Positions 6,851 to 15,664 are shown, counted from the stretch's first letter. The stretch is 64,000 nt of DNA from Chloroflexota bacterium (GCA_019637815.1 JAHBUZ010000003.1:175049-239048), one strand, 5' to 3'. Translations and numbers: made by a program. The notes: generated by a model not told the origin, from the letters alone.

Positions 6851-8677
6851 TCAGCGGATCTCGACGAGGATCTCCGTGCCGCCCGTGACCACGGAGGTCT
6901 GGCGCGCGACGGTGGTCCGTGAGGTGCCACCGCCGACGAAGTCGTCGGTCTCCAGCGCCGCGATGAGGTCATCGCCGCGAGGCGCGTCCGCGAGCGTGCG
7001 CAGGAGCTTCGGGAACGTGGTGCCGCAGGCGCTGGGATCCCAGACGCAGTCGGTGGTGAGCTCGCTGCCGCCCGCCACCACGAGGTAGCCCATGCCGGCC
7101 GCCCTGGCGGGCACGGTCAGGCGCAGCGTCTGTGTGGTGGCCTGTCCGCGCTGGTCCACGAGCCGCACCCGGATGGCGAGGCGGTCACCGGCACGCACCG
7201 TGAGGGACTGCCGCTCCCGGAACTCGCCGCCGTTGCGGGAGATGAGCACCTTGCGGATGGCACTTCGCTTGACGGTCGGGCTCGCGGTGGCACGCATGGT
7301 GATGCCCGTGAACCTGATCTGCTCCGACGCGTTGTCCGCGAGGAGACCGAGCTGCTGATAGAGCGCGTTCGCAGCGTCGTAGGCGGCGTCCGTGGACGCG
7401 AACCGGTCGCTCCGCCGGAGCTCCCAGGTGCGTCCGTCGGCACGTCGACCGGTGACGGTCCATGACGCGGTCACGGTGCCCTTGCCGACCCGGTCCGCGG
7501 TGGCCTGGATGTCGTAGTACAGGTGGTTCGCCGCGACGACCGGGACCCAGTCGGACGCGGTCACCTGGGTCGTCCCGGTGCGGATCCGACCCGATTCGGT
7601 CGAACGCACGCGCGCCACGAGCGGGATGAGGCGAGGCTGTCGGCCGACCCGTGCCTGGACGCCCGCCAGCCGGTCCTGGTCGATGACACCGAACAGGCGC
7701 CCGACGTTGGCGAGCTTGTAGGGCACGAGGCCATCGATGATGGCCAGCGCGCTGGCTCGGGCCGCACCATAGGCCACCTTCCCTTCGGCGGTCATGGGAT
7801 GGCCGAAGCCGAGGACGACGCCGTCACACACCGACGTCACGGTGCCGACCGCGCTCACGGTCACGTCCCCGAAGGAGATGACACCCGCGAGGTTGCCGCC
7901 CGCCTTGGGAGCGGCGGCGAGCGTCGTGCCGCCACCCGCAGCGCTGCCGGTGGTGACACGCACGGGACCCAGCTCTGAACGCAGCTCCTTGACGAGTGCG
8001 TTGCGCATCCTGCCCACGCCGCCACTCACCACGACGGGCGTGGTGATCCGGGTGAGCGTCGCGCTGGTGGCGTTCGTCTTGCCCGCCGCGCGAGCGACGG
8101 TCCGACCGAGCGTCCCGGTGATCCGGACGCGGGTCGCATCCGCGACCGTCCGTGCGCCATAGGTCGTGGTGATGCGCGTCATGTAGCGCGCCGGGGTCAT
8201 GCCACCGATGCGTGACGGACCCTGCGAGAAGCTGTAGGAGATGGCGCCCGCGAGCTTGCCATCGATGTAGACGGGCGACCCGGACATGCCCGCCCAGATG
8301 CCCTTGCCCTGCGCGATGACCCGCTCGCCCGGCAGGTCGCTGACCTTGACCACGATGAGGTCACGCCCGGGCGCGATGCCGTCATCGAGGGTGCCCAGGA
8401 TGCGCACCCGGAACGGACGTGGCGTGTCGCCGCTGGTCACGGTCCAGCCGGTGCCGACCAGCCCTTCGGTGATCCTGGACGTGGCCATGGTGGGCGGACA
8501 GGCTGCTGGCGCGCTCGCGGTCTGGTCCGCGGCGGGCGCCGGTGCCGTGGGTGCTGCCAGGGCGGAGCCACCGCCGAGCAGCATCACCCCAGCGATCAGG
8601 GCGGAAACGGACGTGCGCACCCGCACACGAGTCGACAGCATCCCGTGGGTACTCCTCGTGACCATGGACCGCACCAT
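6851..8677 (-). CDS. SpoIVB peptidase S55-domain protein, secreted
   Basis: 608 residues with an N-terminal signal segment (about 23-42, ALIAGVMLLGGGSALAAP). Residues 127-140 contain GIWAGMSGSPVYIDG, the serine-protease GMSGSP motif of family S55 (SpoIVB), and residues 290-295 contain GFGHPM, a probable catalytic-His motif. The Ser motif comes before the His motif. The C-terminal 250 residues are beta-rich and may be an accessory domain. It is probably an exported protease or structural relative; no sporulation genes are seen nearby. Start 8677 follows AGGGAGG and an extended -10 TGATACGGT (minus strand, near 8707-8714). Downstream ATGs at residues 5 and 13 are also possible. Confidence 0.85.
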   Translation of the reverse strand: MVRSMVTRSTHGMLSTRVRVRTSVSALIAGVMLLGGGSALAAPTAPAPAADQTASAPAACPPTMATSRITEGLVGTGWTVTSGDTPRPFRVRILGTLDDGIAPGRDLIVVKVSDLPGERVIAQGKGIWAGMSGSPVYIDGKLAGAISYSFSQGPSRIGGMTPARYMTRITTTYGARTVADATRVRITGTLGRTVARAAGKTNATSATLTRITTPVVVSGGVGRMRNALVKELRSELGPVRVTTGSAAGGGTTLAAAPKAGGNLAGVISFGDVTVSAVGTVTSVCDGVVLGFGHPMTAEGKVAYGAARASALAIIDGLVPYKLANVGRLFGVIDQDRLAGVQARVGRQPRLIPLVARVRSTESGRIRTGTTQVTASDWVPVVAANHLYYDIQATADRVGKGTVTASWTVTGRRADGRTWELRRSDRFASTDAAYDAANALYQQLGLLADNASEQIRFTGITMRATASPTVKRSAIRKVLISRNGGEFRERQSLTVRAGDRLAIRVRLVDQRGQATTQTLRLTVPARAAGMGYLVVAGGSELTTDCVWDPSACGTTFPKLLRTLADAPRGDDLIAALETDDFVGGGTSRTTVARQTSVVTGGTEILVEIR

Positions 8678-8732
8678 CCGCCCTCCCTCGGTCGGTCCAG
8701 ACGCGGACCGTATCAGAAGCCGACCGACCGCG

Positions 8733-8738
8733 TAGCAT
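8733..8738 (+). promoter_or_regulatory. Leaderless -10 box TAGCAT of galK
   Basis: TAGCAT ends 7 nt before the GTG start of galK, and no Shine-Dalgarno sequence is present. The spacing predicts that transcription begins at or next to the start codon. Confidence 0.55.
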
Positions 8739-8745
8739 CGCGATC

Positions 8746-9954
8746 GTGGATACGACGCCCGACCCCGCCATCGATCACACGAGCCCGGAGCGGCTCGTGG
8801 AACGGCTGCTCACCGAGCATCCGGACGCCGACCCCGCGGCGGTGCGGATCGTGCGCGCACCAGGGCGCGTGAACATCATCGGCGAGCACACGGACTACAA
8901 CGATGGCTTCGTGCTGCCCGCCGCCATCGACCTCGAGATCCGGATCGCGCTCGTGGCGGACGATGGGGACGTCGCGGACCTGACCCTGGCGGCAACCGGC
9001 GAGCGCACGCCGATCCCGGTACGGCCGGTCGAGGTCATCGGCGCGCCCACGGGTGCCTGGACCGACTATGTCGCGGGGACGGCCCTCGAGCTGGCGCGAG
9101 GCGGCCTGCCGGTGCACGGCTTCCGCGGCGTCCTGGCGAGCAGCCTTCCGGAAGGCGCGGGGCTCTCCTCCTCTGCCGCCCTGGAGCTGGCGAGCGCGTG
9201 GGCGCTCTCTCCCGCGGGCGGCCCGGCCGTGAGCCCCATGGATGTGGCGCGACTGGCCCAGCGCGCCGAGAACGGGTACGTGGGGGTGCGCTGCGGTCTG
9301 ATGGACCAGTTCGCATCCGCGTGTGGCGTGGACGGCGCGGCCGTGCTGCTCGACTGCCGCAGCGGTGCGTCCCGCGTGGTGCCGCTCCCCGAGGACCTGG
9401 TGGTCGTGGTCACGCACTCCGGGGTGCCGCGGACCCTCGGCAGCTCCGCGTACAACGACCGACGCGCGGACTGCGAGCGGGCCGCCGCGATCATCGGACG
9501 CCACGAGCCGGCGGTGCGGGCGCTGCGGGACGTGGACGCCGCCATGCTCGCGCGATGGGCGGACGAGCTGGACGGCGCCGCGCTCCTGCGGGCTCGCCAC
9601 GTGGTGGAGGAGGACGCGCGGGTGCTGCGCGTGGAGCAGGCGCTCGCGGCGGGCGACCTGGCAGCGGTGGGCGAGCTGTTCGCGGCATCGCACGCCTCGC
9701 TGCGGGACCTGTTCGAGGTGAGCGTGCCCGAGCTGGACCTGCTCGTGGCGCTGGCCGCGAGCGTGCCAGGGGTCGTGGCGACCCGCATGACCGGCGCCGG
9801 GTTCGGTGGCTGCACGGTGTCACTGGTGCGGCCGGACGCGGTCGATGCGCTGCGCGCGGTCGTCGAGGGCGAGTACCGGGCGCGGACCGGGCGCGAGCCA
9901 CGGCTCTGGCCGGTGCGCGCCGTGGTCGGCGCTGGCGAGCTGCCACTGCCCTGA
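8746..9954 (+). CDS. galK: Galactokinase
   Basis: Phosphorylates galactose to galactose-1-phosphate with ATP, the first step of the Leloir pathway. The 402-residue GHMP kinase has the galactokinase signature GRVNIIGEHTDYNDG near residues 40-55, the ATP loop EGAGLSSSAALE near 132-143, a GLMDQFASACG segment near 183-195 that includes the catalytic Asp region, and the C-terminal MTGAGFGG motif. Length is normal. It starts with GTG directly after a -10 box, suggesting a leaderless transcript. galT lies about 4.6 kb away beyond the sugar ABC transporter; no galE or galM is present in the window. A decayed copy of its last codons lies downstream at 10251-10317. Confidence 0.96.
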   Translation: MDTTPDPAIDHTSPERLVERLLTEHPDADPAAVRIVRAPGRVNIIGEHTDYNDGFVLPAAIDLEIRIALVADDGDVADLTLAATGERTPIPVRPVEVIGAPTGAWTDYVAGTALELARGGLPVHGFRGVLASSLPEGAGLSSSAALELASAWALSPAGGPAVSPMDVARLAQRAENGYVGVRCGLMDQFASACGVDGAAVLLDCRSGASRVVPLPEDLVVVVTHSGVPRTLGSSAYNDRRADCERAAAIIGRHEPAVRALRDVDAAMLARWADELDGAALLRARHVVEEDARVLRVEQALAAGDLAAVGELFAASHASLRDLFEVSVPELDLLVALAASVPGVVATRMTGAGFGGCTVSLVRPDAVDALRAVVEGEYRARTGREPRLWPVRAVVGAGELPLP

Positions 9955-10024
9955 GGGGGCCCACTCGGTGACATGAGCCCGCGACGCCAGGGCATCCATA
10001 GGGGCTTGGGGAGGCTGGCCGGTC

Positions 10025-10190
10025 GAGTCCTGTCCAGTTGGTTCGACTGGCTGACCACGTGCCGCTTCCCGACCGCTCCGCGACGCAAGGCCACGCTCAG
10101 AGGGATCGCCGATCGCTCCACCAGTGGGGCACCTGGCGTGGAAGTGTTCCCGATGAGCCGGCAGGTGCTCCACCAGTCGGATCATCTGGC
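10025..10190 (+). repeat. Dispersed intergenic repeat, copy 2
   Basis: Inverted partner of 3452-3618. The best-conserved blocks are 10105-10144 and 10158-10180, each ending in or containing CTCCACCAGT. Similarity continues more weakly back to about 10025. It lies between galK and the duplicated galK tail. Confidence 0.75.
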
Positions 10191-10212
10191 CTGAGGTGGG
10201 TCCGACCGATCG

Positions 10213-10242
10213 TCGCGACACCCAGGGATGGAGGTGTCGCGA
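10213..10242 (-). terminator. Perfect 10-bp inverted repeat after permease operon
   Basis: TCGCGACACC and GGTGTCGCGA are perfect complements separated by 10 bases. On the minus strand it lies about 120 bases after the last gene of the sugar ABC operon; on the plus strand about 260 after galK. It could end transcription from both sides. No U-tract is seen. Confidence 0.4.
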
Positions 10243-10250
10243 TGGGCATG

Positions 10251-10317
10251 GGCGAACGCCGGGCGGGGATACTGACGTGGCGCGGTGGTCGGCGCTGGCG
10301 AGGTGGCGCTCCCCTGA
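10251..10317 (+). pseudogene. Degraded duplicate of the galK 3' end
   Basis: 10285-10317 matches the last 33 bases of galK including its TGA (9922-9954) at 29 of 33 positions. Before that, GGCGA-CCGGGCG-GGA also aligns with galK upstream of an internal gap. It is too short to be functional and looks like the tail of an old duplication. Confidence 0.65.
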
Positions 10318-10360
10318 CCGACCGCCGAGCTCGGATGGAGTCACCCGAGGCGCGGCGACG

Positions 10361-11281
10361 CTAGCCCTTGGTGGAGCCGAGGGTCAGGCCACCGATGAAC
10401 TGCCGTTGGAGCACCAGGTACACCACGAGCGTGGGTAAGGCGACCAGCAGCGCCCCGGCCGCCACGAGGTTGTTGTCCACGAAGAACTGGCCCTTGAGGT
10501 TGTTGAGCGCGGAGGTGATGGGCAGCTTGCTGCCGGTGCTCATGAGCATCAGCGCCCAGAAGAAGTCGTTGTAGATCCAAGTGAACTGGAGGGTCCCGAG
10601 CGCCGCCAGCGCGGGCCGGGTCAGGGGCATGATCACCCGCGAGTAGGTCGTCCAGACCCCCGCGCCATCGACCACGGCCGCCTCGTTCAGCTCCTTCGGC
10701 AGCGTCTTCATGTAGTTGCTCAGCACGAACGTACAGAAGCCGAGCTGGAACGCCACGTGGATGAGGACCATGCCCAGGTACTGGTCGTAGAGCAGCAGGC
10801 CCCGCTCCGCGAGGGGCGTCCCGACCAGCACCTCCGGCGCCCGGATGGCGAGATAGATCCGGAACAGGGGCGTGATGATCACCTGGGGTGGCAGCAGGTT
10901 GAGCGCCGTGAACAGCATCAGCAGCACGAGGTTGAAGCGCCAGCTGTAGCGCGACACGGCGAACGCCATCATGGACGCCAGGAACAGCACCAGGATGACC
11001 GCGGGCACGACGATGACCAGCGTGTTCAGGAAGTAGCGCGCCAGCTCCGCGGAGTTCCAGGCCGTCGTGAAGTTGTCGAGGGTGAGCGTGTCCGGCAGCG
11101 ACAGGAAGCCCTTGTTGGACGTCTCGCTGTAGGGCCGCAGGGCCTGGTAGATGGTCCACAGGAGCGGGAACAGCCAGACGATGCTGACCACGATGAGGAA
11201 GCCGTGCAGCGCGATCCGCCGACGGTCGGGTGGTCGACGCTCGGGTGCGGGCTGCTCGCGCGCGAGGATGGCCGTGCTCAC
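10361..11281 (-). CDS. Sugar ABC transporter permease, MalG type
   Basis: 306-residue inner-membrane permease of the carbohydrate uptake family CUT1. It has six predicted transmembrane helices, an N-terminal cytoplasmic segment, and the conserved EAA loop for the ATPase near residues 195-215 (ELNEAAVVDGAGVWTTYSRVIMPL). It partners with the MalF-type permease and binding protein just upstream. The ATPase subunit is not in the operon; such importers often share an MsmX/UgpC-type ATPase encoded elsewhere. The GTG start at 11281 follows AGGAGA and lies 13 bases after the previous stop, so it is co-transcribed. Substrate is probably a galactoside or glycerol-linked sugar by context. Confidence 0.95.
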   Translation of the reverse strand: MSTAILAREQPAPERRPPDRRRIALHGFLIVVSIVWLFPLLWTIYQALRPYSETSNKGFLSLPDTLTLDNFTTAWNSAELARYFLNTLVIVVPAVILVLFLASMMAFAVSRYSWRFNLVLLMLFTALNLLPPQVIITPLFRIYLAIRAPEVLVGTPLAERGLLLYDQYLGMVLIHVAFQLGFCTFVLSNYMKTLPKELNEAAVVDGAGVWTTYSRVIMPLTRPALAALGTLQFTWIYNDFFWALMLMSTGSKLPITSALNNLKGQFFVDNNLVAAGALLVALPTLVVYLVLQRQFIGGLTLGSTKG

Positions 11282-11294
11282 GGGCGTCTCCTGC

Positions 11295-12281
11295 TCATTC
11301 CGCCTCCGCGCGCACCGAGCGCACGAGGTAGTACACGATGGGCCCCAGCGAGATCACCAGGAGCACCACCGCGATGGCCGAGCCGAACCCCACCAGGCTC
11401 GCCTCACCGATGAGGTTGTTGGTGACGAGGATGGACAGCAGCTCCAGGCCGTTCTTGCCGCGGTTGATGACGTACGCGATATCGAACGCGCGCAACGATT
11501 CGATGACCGTGATGACGAGGACCACGATGTTGATGGGGCGCAGCACCGGGAAGACGACCCGCAGGAACGTCTGACGCTCGTTCGCCCCGTCCAGCTGCGC
11601 CGCCTCGCGGAGGCTCGGGTCCACCGCCTTGAGACCTGCCAGGTAGAGCACCATCACGTAGCCCACGTGGCGCCACGAGGCGGCCACCAGGACCGCCCAC
11701 AGGTTGATGTCCTTGTCGCCCAGCCAGTCGATGAAGTGCTCGTCCCGGGACGTGGTCCCGAACAGGTTGTTGAGGAAGCCCTGGTCCGGTGAGTACTGGA
11801 GCGTCCAGATGAAGCCCACGATGGCGAGCGAGAGCACCACCGGCATGTACAGCACGCTCTGGTAGATGCGGGTGCCCCGGATGCCCTTGTCCAGGAGCAC
11901 CGCGAAGAACAGCCCGAGGGGCGTGGCCACGAACAGGAAGAAGGCCAGCCACAGGATGTTGTGGCTGAGCGCGGGCCAGAAGGGCCGGTACTTGGTGAAC
12001 AGGTTGACGTAGTTGTCGAGGCCCACGTACTGGATCCGGTCCAGGCCACCGATGCCGTTCCACGACGTGAACGAGAGCAGGATGGACAGGATCGTGGGCA
12101 CGAGGATGAACGCCACGACGAGGAAGGTGGGCACCGCCACCATGCCCACGAGGGTCAGGCGGTCACGGGTCGTGAGGGTGCTGCCTCGTCGTCGTCGCCG
12201 TCGACCCTCGGGCATGACGGGACCCGCCCCGCCGGTGACCGGCGGAGCGGGCGGATGGCTGACCAGGGCGGGATCCGTCAC
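11295..12281 (-). CDS. Sugar ABC transporter permease, MalF type
   Basis: 328-residue permease with a basic N-terminus (RRRRRRGS near 27-34), six transmembrane helices and the EAA loop near residues 218-240 (LREAAQLDGANERQTFLRVVFPVLRP in part). It forms the transmembrane channel with the MalG-type partner. GTG at 12281 gives a proline-rich leader; ATG at 12215 just before the basic stretch is an alternative, and neither has a strong ribosome site. It lies 30 bases after the binding-protein gene and 13 before the next permease, an operon of three. CUT1 family membership is clear; the transported sugar cannot be read from the sequence. Confidence 0.93.
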   Translation of the reverse strand: MTDPALVSHPPAPPVTGGAGPVMPEGRRRRRRGSTLTTRDRLTLVGMVAVPTFLVVAFILVPTILSILLSFTSWNGIGGLDRIQYVGLDNYVNLFTKYRPFWPALSHNILWLAFFLFVATPLGLFFAVLLDKGIRGTRIYQSVLYMPVVLSLAIVGFIWTLQYSPDQGFLNNLFGTTSRDEHFIDWLGDKDINLWAVLVAASWRHVGYVMVLYLAGLKAVDPSLREAAQLDGANERQTFLRVVFPVLRPINIVVLVITVIESLRAFDIAYVINRGKNGLELLSILVTNNLIGEASLVGFGSAIAVVLLVISLGPIVYYLVRSVRAEAE

Positions 12282-12311
12282 TGGTCGGCGTGGCGGTGGA
12301 GCGGGTGGGTC

Positions 12312-13580
12312 CTACTGCGGCGGCAGCGTGTCCCAGAAGTCCTGGATGCTCGCCTGGAGCGCGGCGAGATCCTGGTCGGGCTCGCCGAGGAACGACTGGA
12401 GGAAGCTCTGCATGCCGTTCGCGCCCGCGAAGTCCGGACGCGTGTCCCGGTCGAGGAACTGGGCGATGGCGCCCGAGCCCGCGATGATCGCCGCGGCCTT
12501 CTCCTGGAAGGGCGTGTAGGCGGACGTGTCCGCGTCGTTCGCGGCCGCGACGTTGTTGGGGCTCACGGCGAGGAACGCGTTCTGCGCGGCACCCGTCGCG
12601 AGGCAGCGGAGCAGATCCTTGGCGCCGTCCGCGTTCGCCGGCTCACGGCTGAGCATGAAGCCGTCGATGGGCGCGTCGATGCCCAGCTGGGCATCGAACT
12701 CGGTGCCGAGGGTCGGGAACGGGAAGAAGTCGAGGTTGGCGCGCTGCGCCTCGTCCGCCTGCTCACCCGCGAAGGTGCCCAGGAAGTACATGCCCGCGCG
12801 ACCTGCGATCATGTCCTGTGCCGCTTCCTGCCACGTGCGCCCGAGCGCACCTGCCTGGTGGACCGGCAGCAGCGAGCGCCACGCCTCGAACACCGCGGTG
12901 ACCTTGGGATCGGTCCATGACTCGCTGCCCGCCATCAGGCCGGTGTGGAAGTCATAGCCGTTGATGCGCATGTTGAGGATGTCGAAGGTGCCCATGGCGG
13001 GCCAGCCGTCCTTGTCCGCGAACGCGACCGGGATGAGGCCATCGGCCTGCATCTGCGTGGCGAGCGCGGTGAACTCCTCGAGCGTGTGCGGGACCTCGTA
13101 GCCCTTCTCGTCCCAGATGGCCTTGTTGTAGATGACCACCCACGGGTAGTTGTAGAAGGGCACGAAGATCTGCTCGCCGTCGTCGGCGGTCGAGGCGCCC
13201 TTGAAGGCCGGGTTGTAGTTGGACTCGATGTCCGCCCACACGTCGCTCACGGGCGCCGCGAGACCCTGGGCGTAGAAGAACTTGGCGCGATAGCCCGCGA
13301 ACCAGGTGAACACATCATCGGGTGTCCCCTGGAGGTACGAGTTGATGTTGTCCTGGAACGCGCCGTGCTCGACCGTGTTCACGACGTACGTGTCGCCGGT
13401 CTGCTGCGCGCAGTGGTCGAGGGCCGCCTGGAACGCCGCCTTGGGCACCTCGTCGGAGTAGTTCGAGCCGACGGTGACCGTGCCGCCCTGGGCAGCGGCA
13501 CCCACCGCGCTGACGCTGAGCGCCGCGACCGCGAGCCCGGTCGCCACGACCGATCCGCGTGCGGCATGACGAACCGCCAT
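12312..13580 (-). CDS. Sugar ABC transporter substrate-binding protein
   Basis: 422-residue exported binding protein. The signal peptide covers residues 1-30 (ATGLAVAALSVSAVGAAAQ), then a mature domain typical of CUT1 extracellular solute-binding proteins, including WVVIYNKAIWDEKGY near 145-160 and a tryptophan-rich ligand cleft region. There is no lipobox Cys, so anchoring is unclear. It is the first gene of the importer operon; its promoter has TTGACA and an 18-bp spacer. The ribosome site GGAGGAGAGG lies just before the ATG. It is transcribed divergently from the DeoR regulator, which suggests that regulator controls it. The sugar ligand is unknown; galactose- or glycerol-containing compounds fit the neighbours galK, galT and glpK. 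Confidence 0.94.
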   Translation of the reverse strand: MAVRHAARGSVVATGLAVAALSVSAVGAAAQGGTVTVGSNYSDEVPKAAFQAALDHCAQQTGDTYVVNTVEHGAFQDNINSYLQGTPDDVFTWFAGYRAKFFYAQGLAAPVSDVWADIESNYNPAFKGASTADDGEQIFVPFYNYPWVVIYNKAIWDEKGYEVPHTLEEFTALATQMQADGLIPVAFADKDGWPAMGTFDILNMRINGYDFHTGLMAGSESWTDPKVTAVFEAWRSLLPVHQAGALGRTWQEAAQDMIAGRAGMYFLGTFAGEQADEAQRANLDFFPFPTLGTEFDAQLGIDAPIDGFMLSREPANADGAKDLLRCLATGAAQNAFLAVSPNNVAAANDADTSAYTPFQEKAAAIIAGSGAIAQFLDRDTRPDFAGANGMQSFLQSFLGEPDQDLAALQASIQDFWDTLPPQ

Positions 13581-13609
13581 GTCCTCTCCTCCGTGCTGAA
13601 ATCCAACAC

Positions 13610-13659
13610 GAACCCACAGGTTCGGACGCAGTGTGACCCGACCGTCTCCCGGATGTCAA
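13610..13659 (-). promoter_or_regulatory. Promoter of sugar ABC operon with palindrome
   Basis: On the minus strand, -35 TTGACA (13654-13659) is followed after 18 bp by CACACT (13630-13635). The inverted repeat GAACC-N4-GGTTC (13610-13623) lies just downstream, at or after the start site, and could be an operator. Confidence 0.6.
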
Positions 13660-13699
13660 GGATCTGCCACCGTCGCGCAGGGATGGATGTCCGGCTCTG

Positions 13700-13728
13700 T
13701 TGACTTGCGTCACCTTGTGCGCAAGACT
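13700..13728 (+). promoter_or_regulatory. Promoter/operator of deoR-galT-glpK operon
   Basis: -35 TTGACT (13700-13705), 17-bp spacer, -10 AAGACT (13723-13728). A perfect inverted repeat CTTGCG-N10-CGCAAG (13704-13709 and 13720-13725) fills the spacer, so a bound repressor would block RNA polymerase. Autoregulation by the DeoR protein is the simplest reading. Confidence 0.6.
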
Positions 13729-13775
13729 CATCAGCGAACGCGAGGGCAGAGGGACCCTCGACAGAGAGGAAGCGC

Positions 13776-14609
13776 GTGCTCGCTCGGCAACGTCACAGCT
13801 ACATCGTGGAACGCGTCCGTGCGGACGGTGGCGTGCGCGTGGCGGACCTGGTCCGGGAGCTGGGCGTCTCGGACATGACCATCCGGCGTGACCTGGAGCT
13901 GCTCCATGAGCAGGGTCTCGTCGCCAAGGTGCATGGCGGTGCGACCTCGACCACGCCGAGCGCCCTGTTCGAGCCGGGCTTCCGCGCCAAGTCGGAGCTC
14001 CAGCGCGATGCCAAGGCCGCCATCGCCGCCGCAGCCGCGGCCATGGTCCAGCCGGGGCAGGCCATCGCGCTCTCGGCCGGCACCACCACCTTCGCGGTCG
14101 CACGCCTGCTCGTGGACGTGCCCCAGCTGACCGTGGTCACCAACTCGGTTCCCGTCGCGGACGTGCTGTATCACGCTGGTCGCGCGGACCAGACGGTCAT
14201 CCTGACCGGTGGCGTCCGGACGCCGTCGGACGCGCTCGTCGGCCCGTTCGCGGTCGCCGCGCTCCGGACCGTCAACGTGGACCTGGTGCTCATGGGCGTG
14301 CACGGCATGGATCCACATGCCGGTTTCACGACACCCAACCTGCTGGAGGCCGAGACCGACCGGGCGATGGTGGAGGCGGGTCGACGCCTCATCGTGGTGG
14401 CGGACCACACCAAGTGGGGCGTCATCGGCGTCAGCTCCATCGCGCGCCTGTCCCAGGCGGACGCGGTCATCACCGACCTGGGGCTCGATGCCGAGGCCCG
14501 CGAGCGGCTGGCGATCGACGCACGGCGGGTGATCATCGCGGACGCGGATGACGACGCGGACGCGGCGCTCGGAGCGTCATCGGGCCGGGACGTGGGCGTC
14601 GCGTCGTGA
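13776..14609 (+). CDS. DeoR/GlpR-family transcriptional regulator
   Basis: 277-residue regulator. Residues 1-55 form the DeoR helix-turn-helix (RVADLVRELGVSDMTIRRDL), followed by the LVAKVHGGA linker and a DeoRC effector domain with LSAGTTTFAVARLL near 105-118 and the GVRTPSDALVGP region. Family members repress sugar catabolism genes and release DNA on binding a phosphorylated sugar. The GTG start at 13776 follows AGAGAGGA. It is the first gene of an operon with galT and glpK and is divergent from the sugar importer, so galactose-1-phosphate or glycerol-3-phosphate are plausible effectors (inference). The stop overlaps galT as GTGA. Confidence 0.95.
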   Translation: MLARQRHSYIVERVRADGGVRVADLVRELGVSDMTIRRDLELLHEQGLVAKVHGGATSTTPSALFEPGFRAKSELQRDAKAAIAAAAAAMVQPGQAIALSAGTTTFAVARLLVDVPQLTVVTNSVPVADVLYHAGRADQTVILTGGVRTPSDALVGPFAVAALRTVNVDLVLMGVHGMDPHAGFTTPNLLEAETDRAMVEAGRRLIVVADHTKWGVIGVSSIARLSQADAVITDLGLDAEARERLAIDARRVIIADADDDADAALGASSGRDVGVAS

Positions 14610-15664
14610 TCGATCCGGTCGTGGAGGCATGGCCCGGCGGGCCCCGCTCGGAGCCCCACCGACGCTATGACCCGCTGGGTGACCAGTGGGTGCTGGTCTC
14701 GGCGGGTCGCACGAGCCGGCCCTGGCTGGGCAGACGCGAGCCGGCGATCGCCGCCCCCCGCCCCCGCTACGACCCGGACTGCTACCTGTGTCCGGGCAAC
14801 GTGCGTGCCAGCGGCGTGCGCAACGAGGCATACACCGGGACCTTCGTGTTCACCAACGACTTCGCGGCGCTGCGGCCCGAGACGCCCGCGCGGACCTGGC
14901 AGGAGGGTCTGTTGCGAGCGGAGGGCCAACCGGGTACCAGCCGGGTGCTGTGCTTCTCGCCACGCCACGACCTGACCCTCTCCTCGATGTCGGAGCCGGC
15001 CATCCGGGGCGTCATCGACATGTGGGCCCAGCAGACCACCGAGCTGGGCGAGCACTATCGCTGGGTCCAGGTGTTCGAGAACCGGGGTGCCGAGATGGGG
15101 GCCTCCAATCCCCACCCGCACGGCCAGATCTGGGCGGGCAGCGCCCTGCCGGGCGCCCCATCCCGGGAGGACGCGACCCAGGCGGCGCATCTCGCGCGTG
15201 CCGGGCGTCGTCTGCTGCTGGATGTCGCGGAGCAGGAGGCGGATGGGGTGCGGGTCGTGGTGCGCGCGCCGGACTGGCTGGTGCTCGTGCCCTTCTGGGC
15301 CGTGTGGCCCTTCGAGACGCTCGTGCTGCCACGTCGCCCGGTGAGCCGGCTCACGGACCTCGACGATGGGATGCGCGATGGCCTCGCGAGCGTCCTGTCC
15401 GAGCTCATGCGCCGGTATGACGGCCTGTTCGACCGACCGTTCCCGTTCTCGTTCGGCTGGCACCAGGCGCCCTTCCAGGAGGGCGCGACCGACCACTGGC
15501 AGCTCCACGCGCACCTGTACCCGCCGCTGCTGGAGGCCCAGGTGCGCAAGTTCATGGTGGGCTACGAGCTGCTCGCGGAGGCACAGCGCGACATCACCCC
15601 GGAGGACGCGGCCGCCCGACTGCGCGCGGTGGCGGTGTCCCAGGCCGTCGCGGTCCCCGGATGA
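14606..15664 (+). CDS. galT: Galactose-1-phosphate uridylyltransferase
   Basis: Exchanges UMP between UDP-glucose and galactose-1-phosphate in the Leloir pathway. The 352-residue product has a CYLCPGN zinc-site motif near 52-58 and the active-site HPHGQ near 171-175, whose second His is uridylylated. Further on are FQEGATDHWQLHAHLYPPLL, with the C-terminal His ligands of the GalT fold. Length is typical. The GTG start overlaps the regulator stop by 4 bases, and its own stop overlaps the glpK start, so the three are translationally coupled. galK is encoded nearby on the same strand but as a separate unit. Confidence 0.96.
   Translation: MIDPVVEAWPGGPRSEPHRRYDPLGDQWVLVSAGRTSRPWLGRREPAIAAPRPRYDPDCYLCPGNVRASGVRNEAYTGTFVFTNDFAALRPETPARTWQEGLLRAEGQPGTSRVLCFSPRHDLTLSSMSEPAIRGVIDMWAQQTTELGEHYRWVQVFENRGAEMGASNPHPHGQIWAGSALPGAPSREDATQAAHLARAGRRLLLDVAEQEADGVRVVVRAPDWLVLVPFWAVWPFETLVLPRRPVSRLTDLDDGMRDGLASVLSELMRRYDGLFDRPFPFSFGWHQAPFQEGATDHWQLHAHLYPPLLEAQVRKFMVGYELLAEAQRDITPEDAAARLRAVAVSQAVAVPG

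Larger units (their letters stand above)
9955..10360. other. Intergenic stretch with repeat copy 2, a galK-tail relic and a hairpin
   Basis: This 406-base gap lies between the convergent ends of galK and the sugar permease operon. It holds the second copy of the dispersed repeat (10025-10190), a perfect 10-bp inverted repeat (10213-10242) and a degraded duplicate of the galK 3' end (10251-10317). No gene is supported. Confidence 0.65.
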
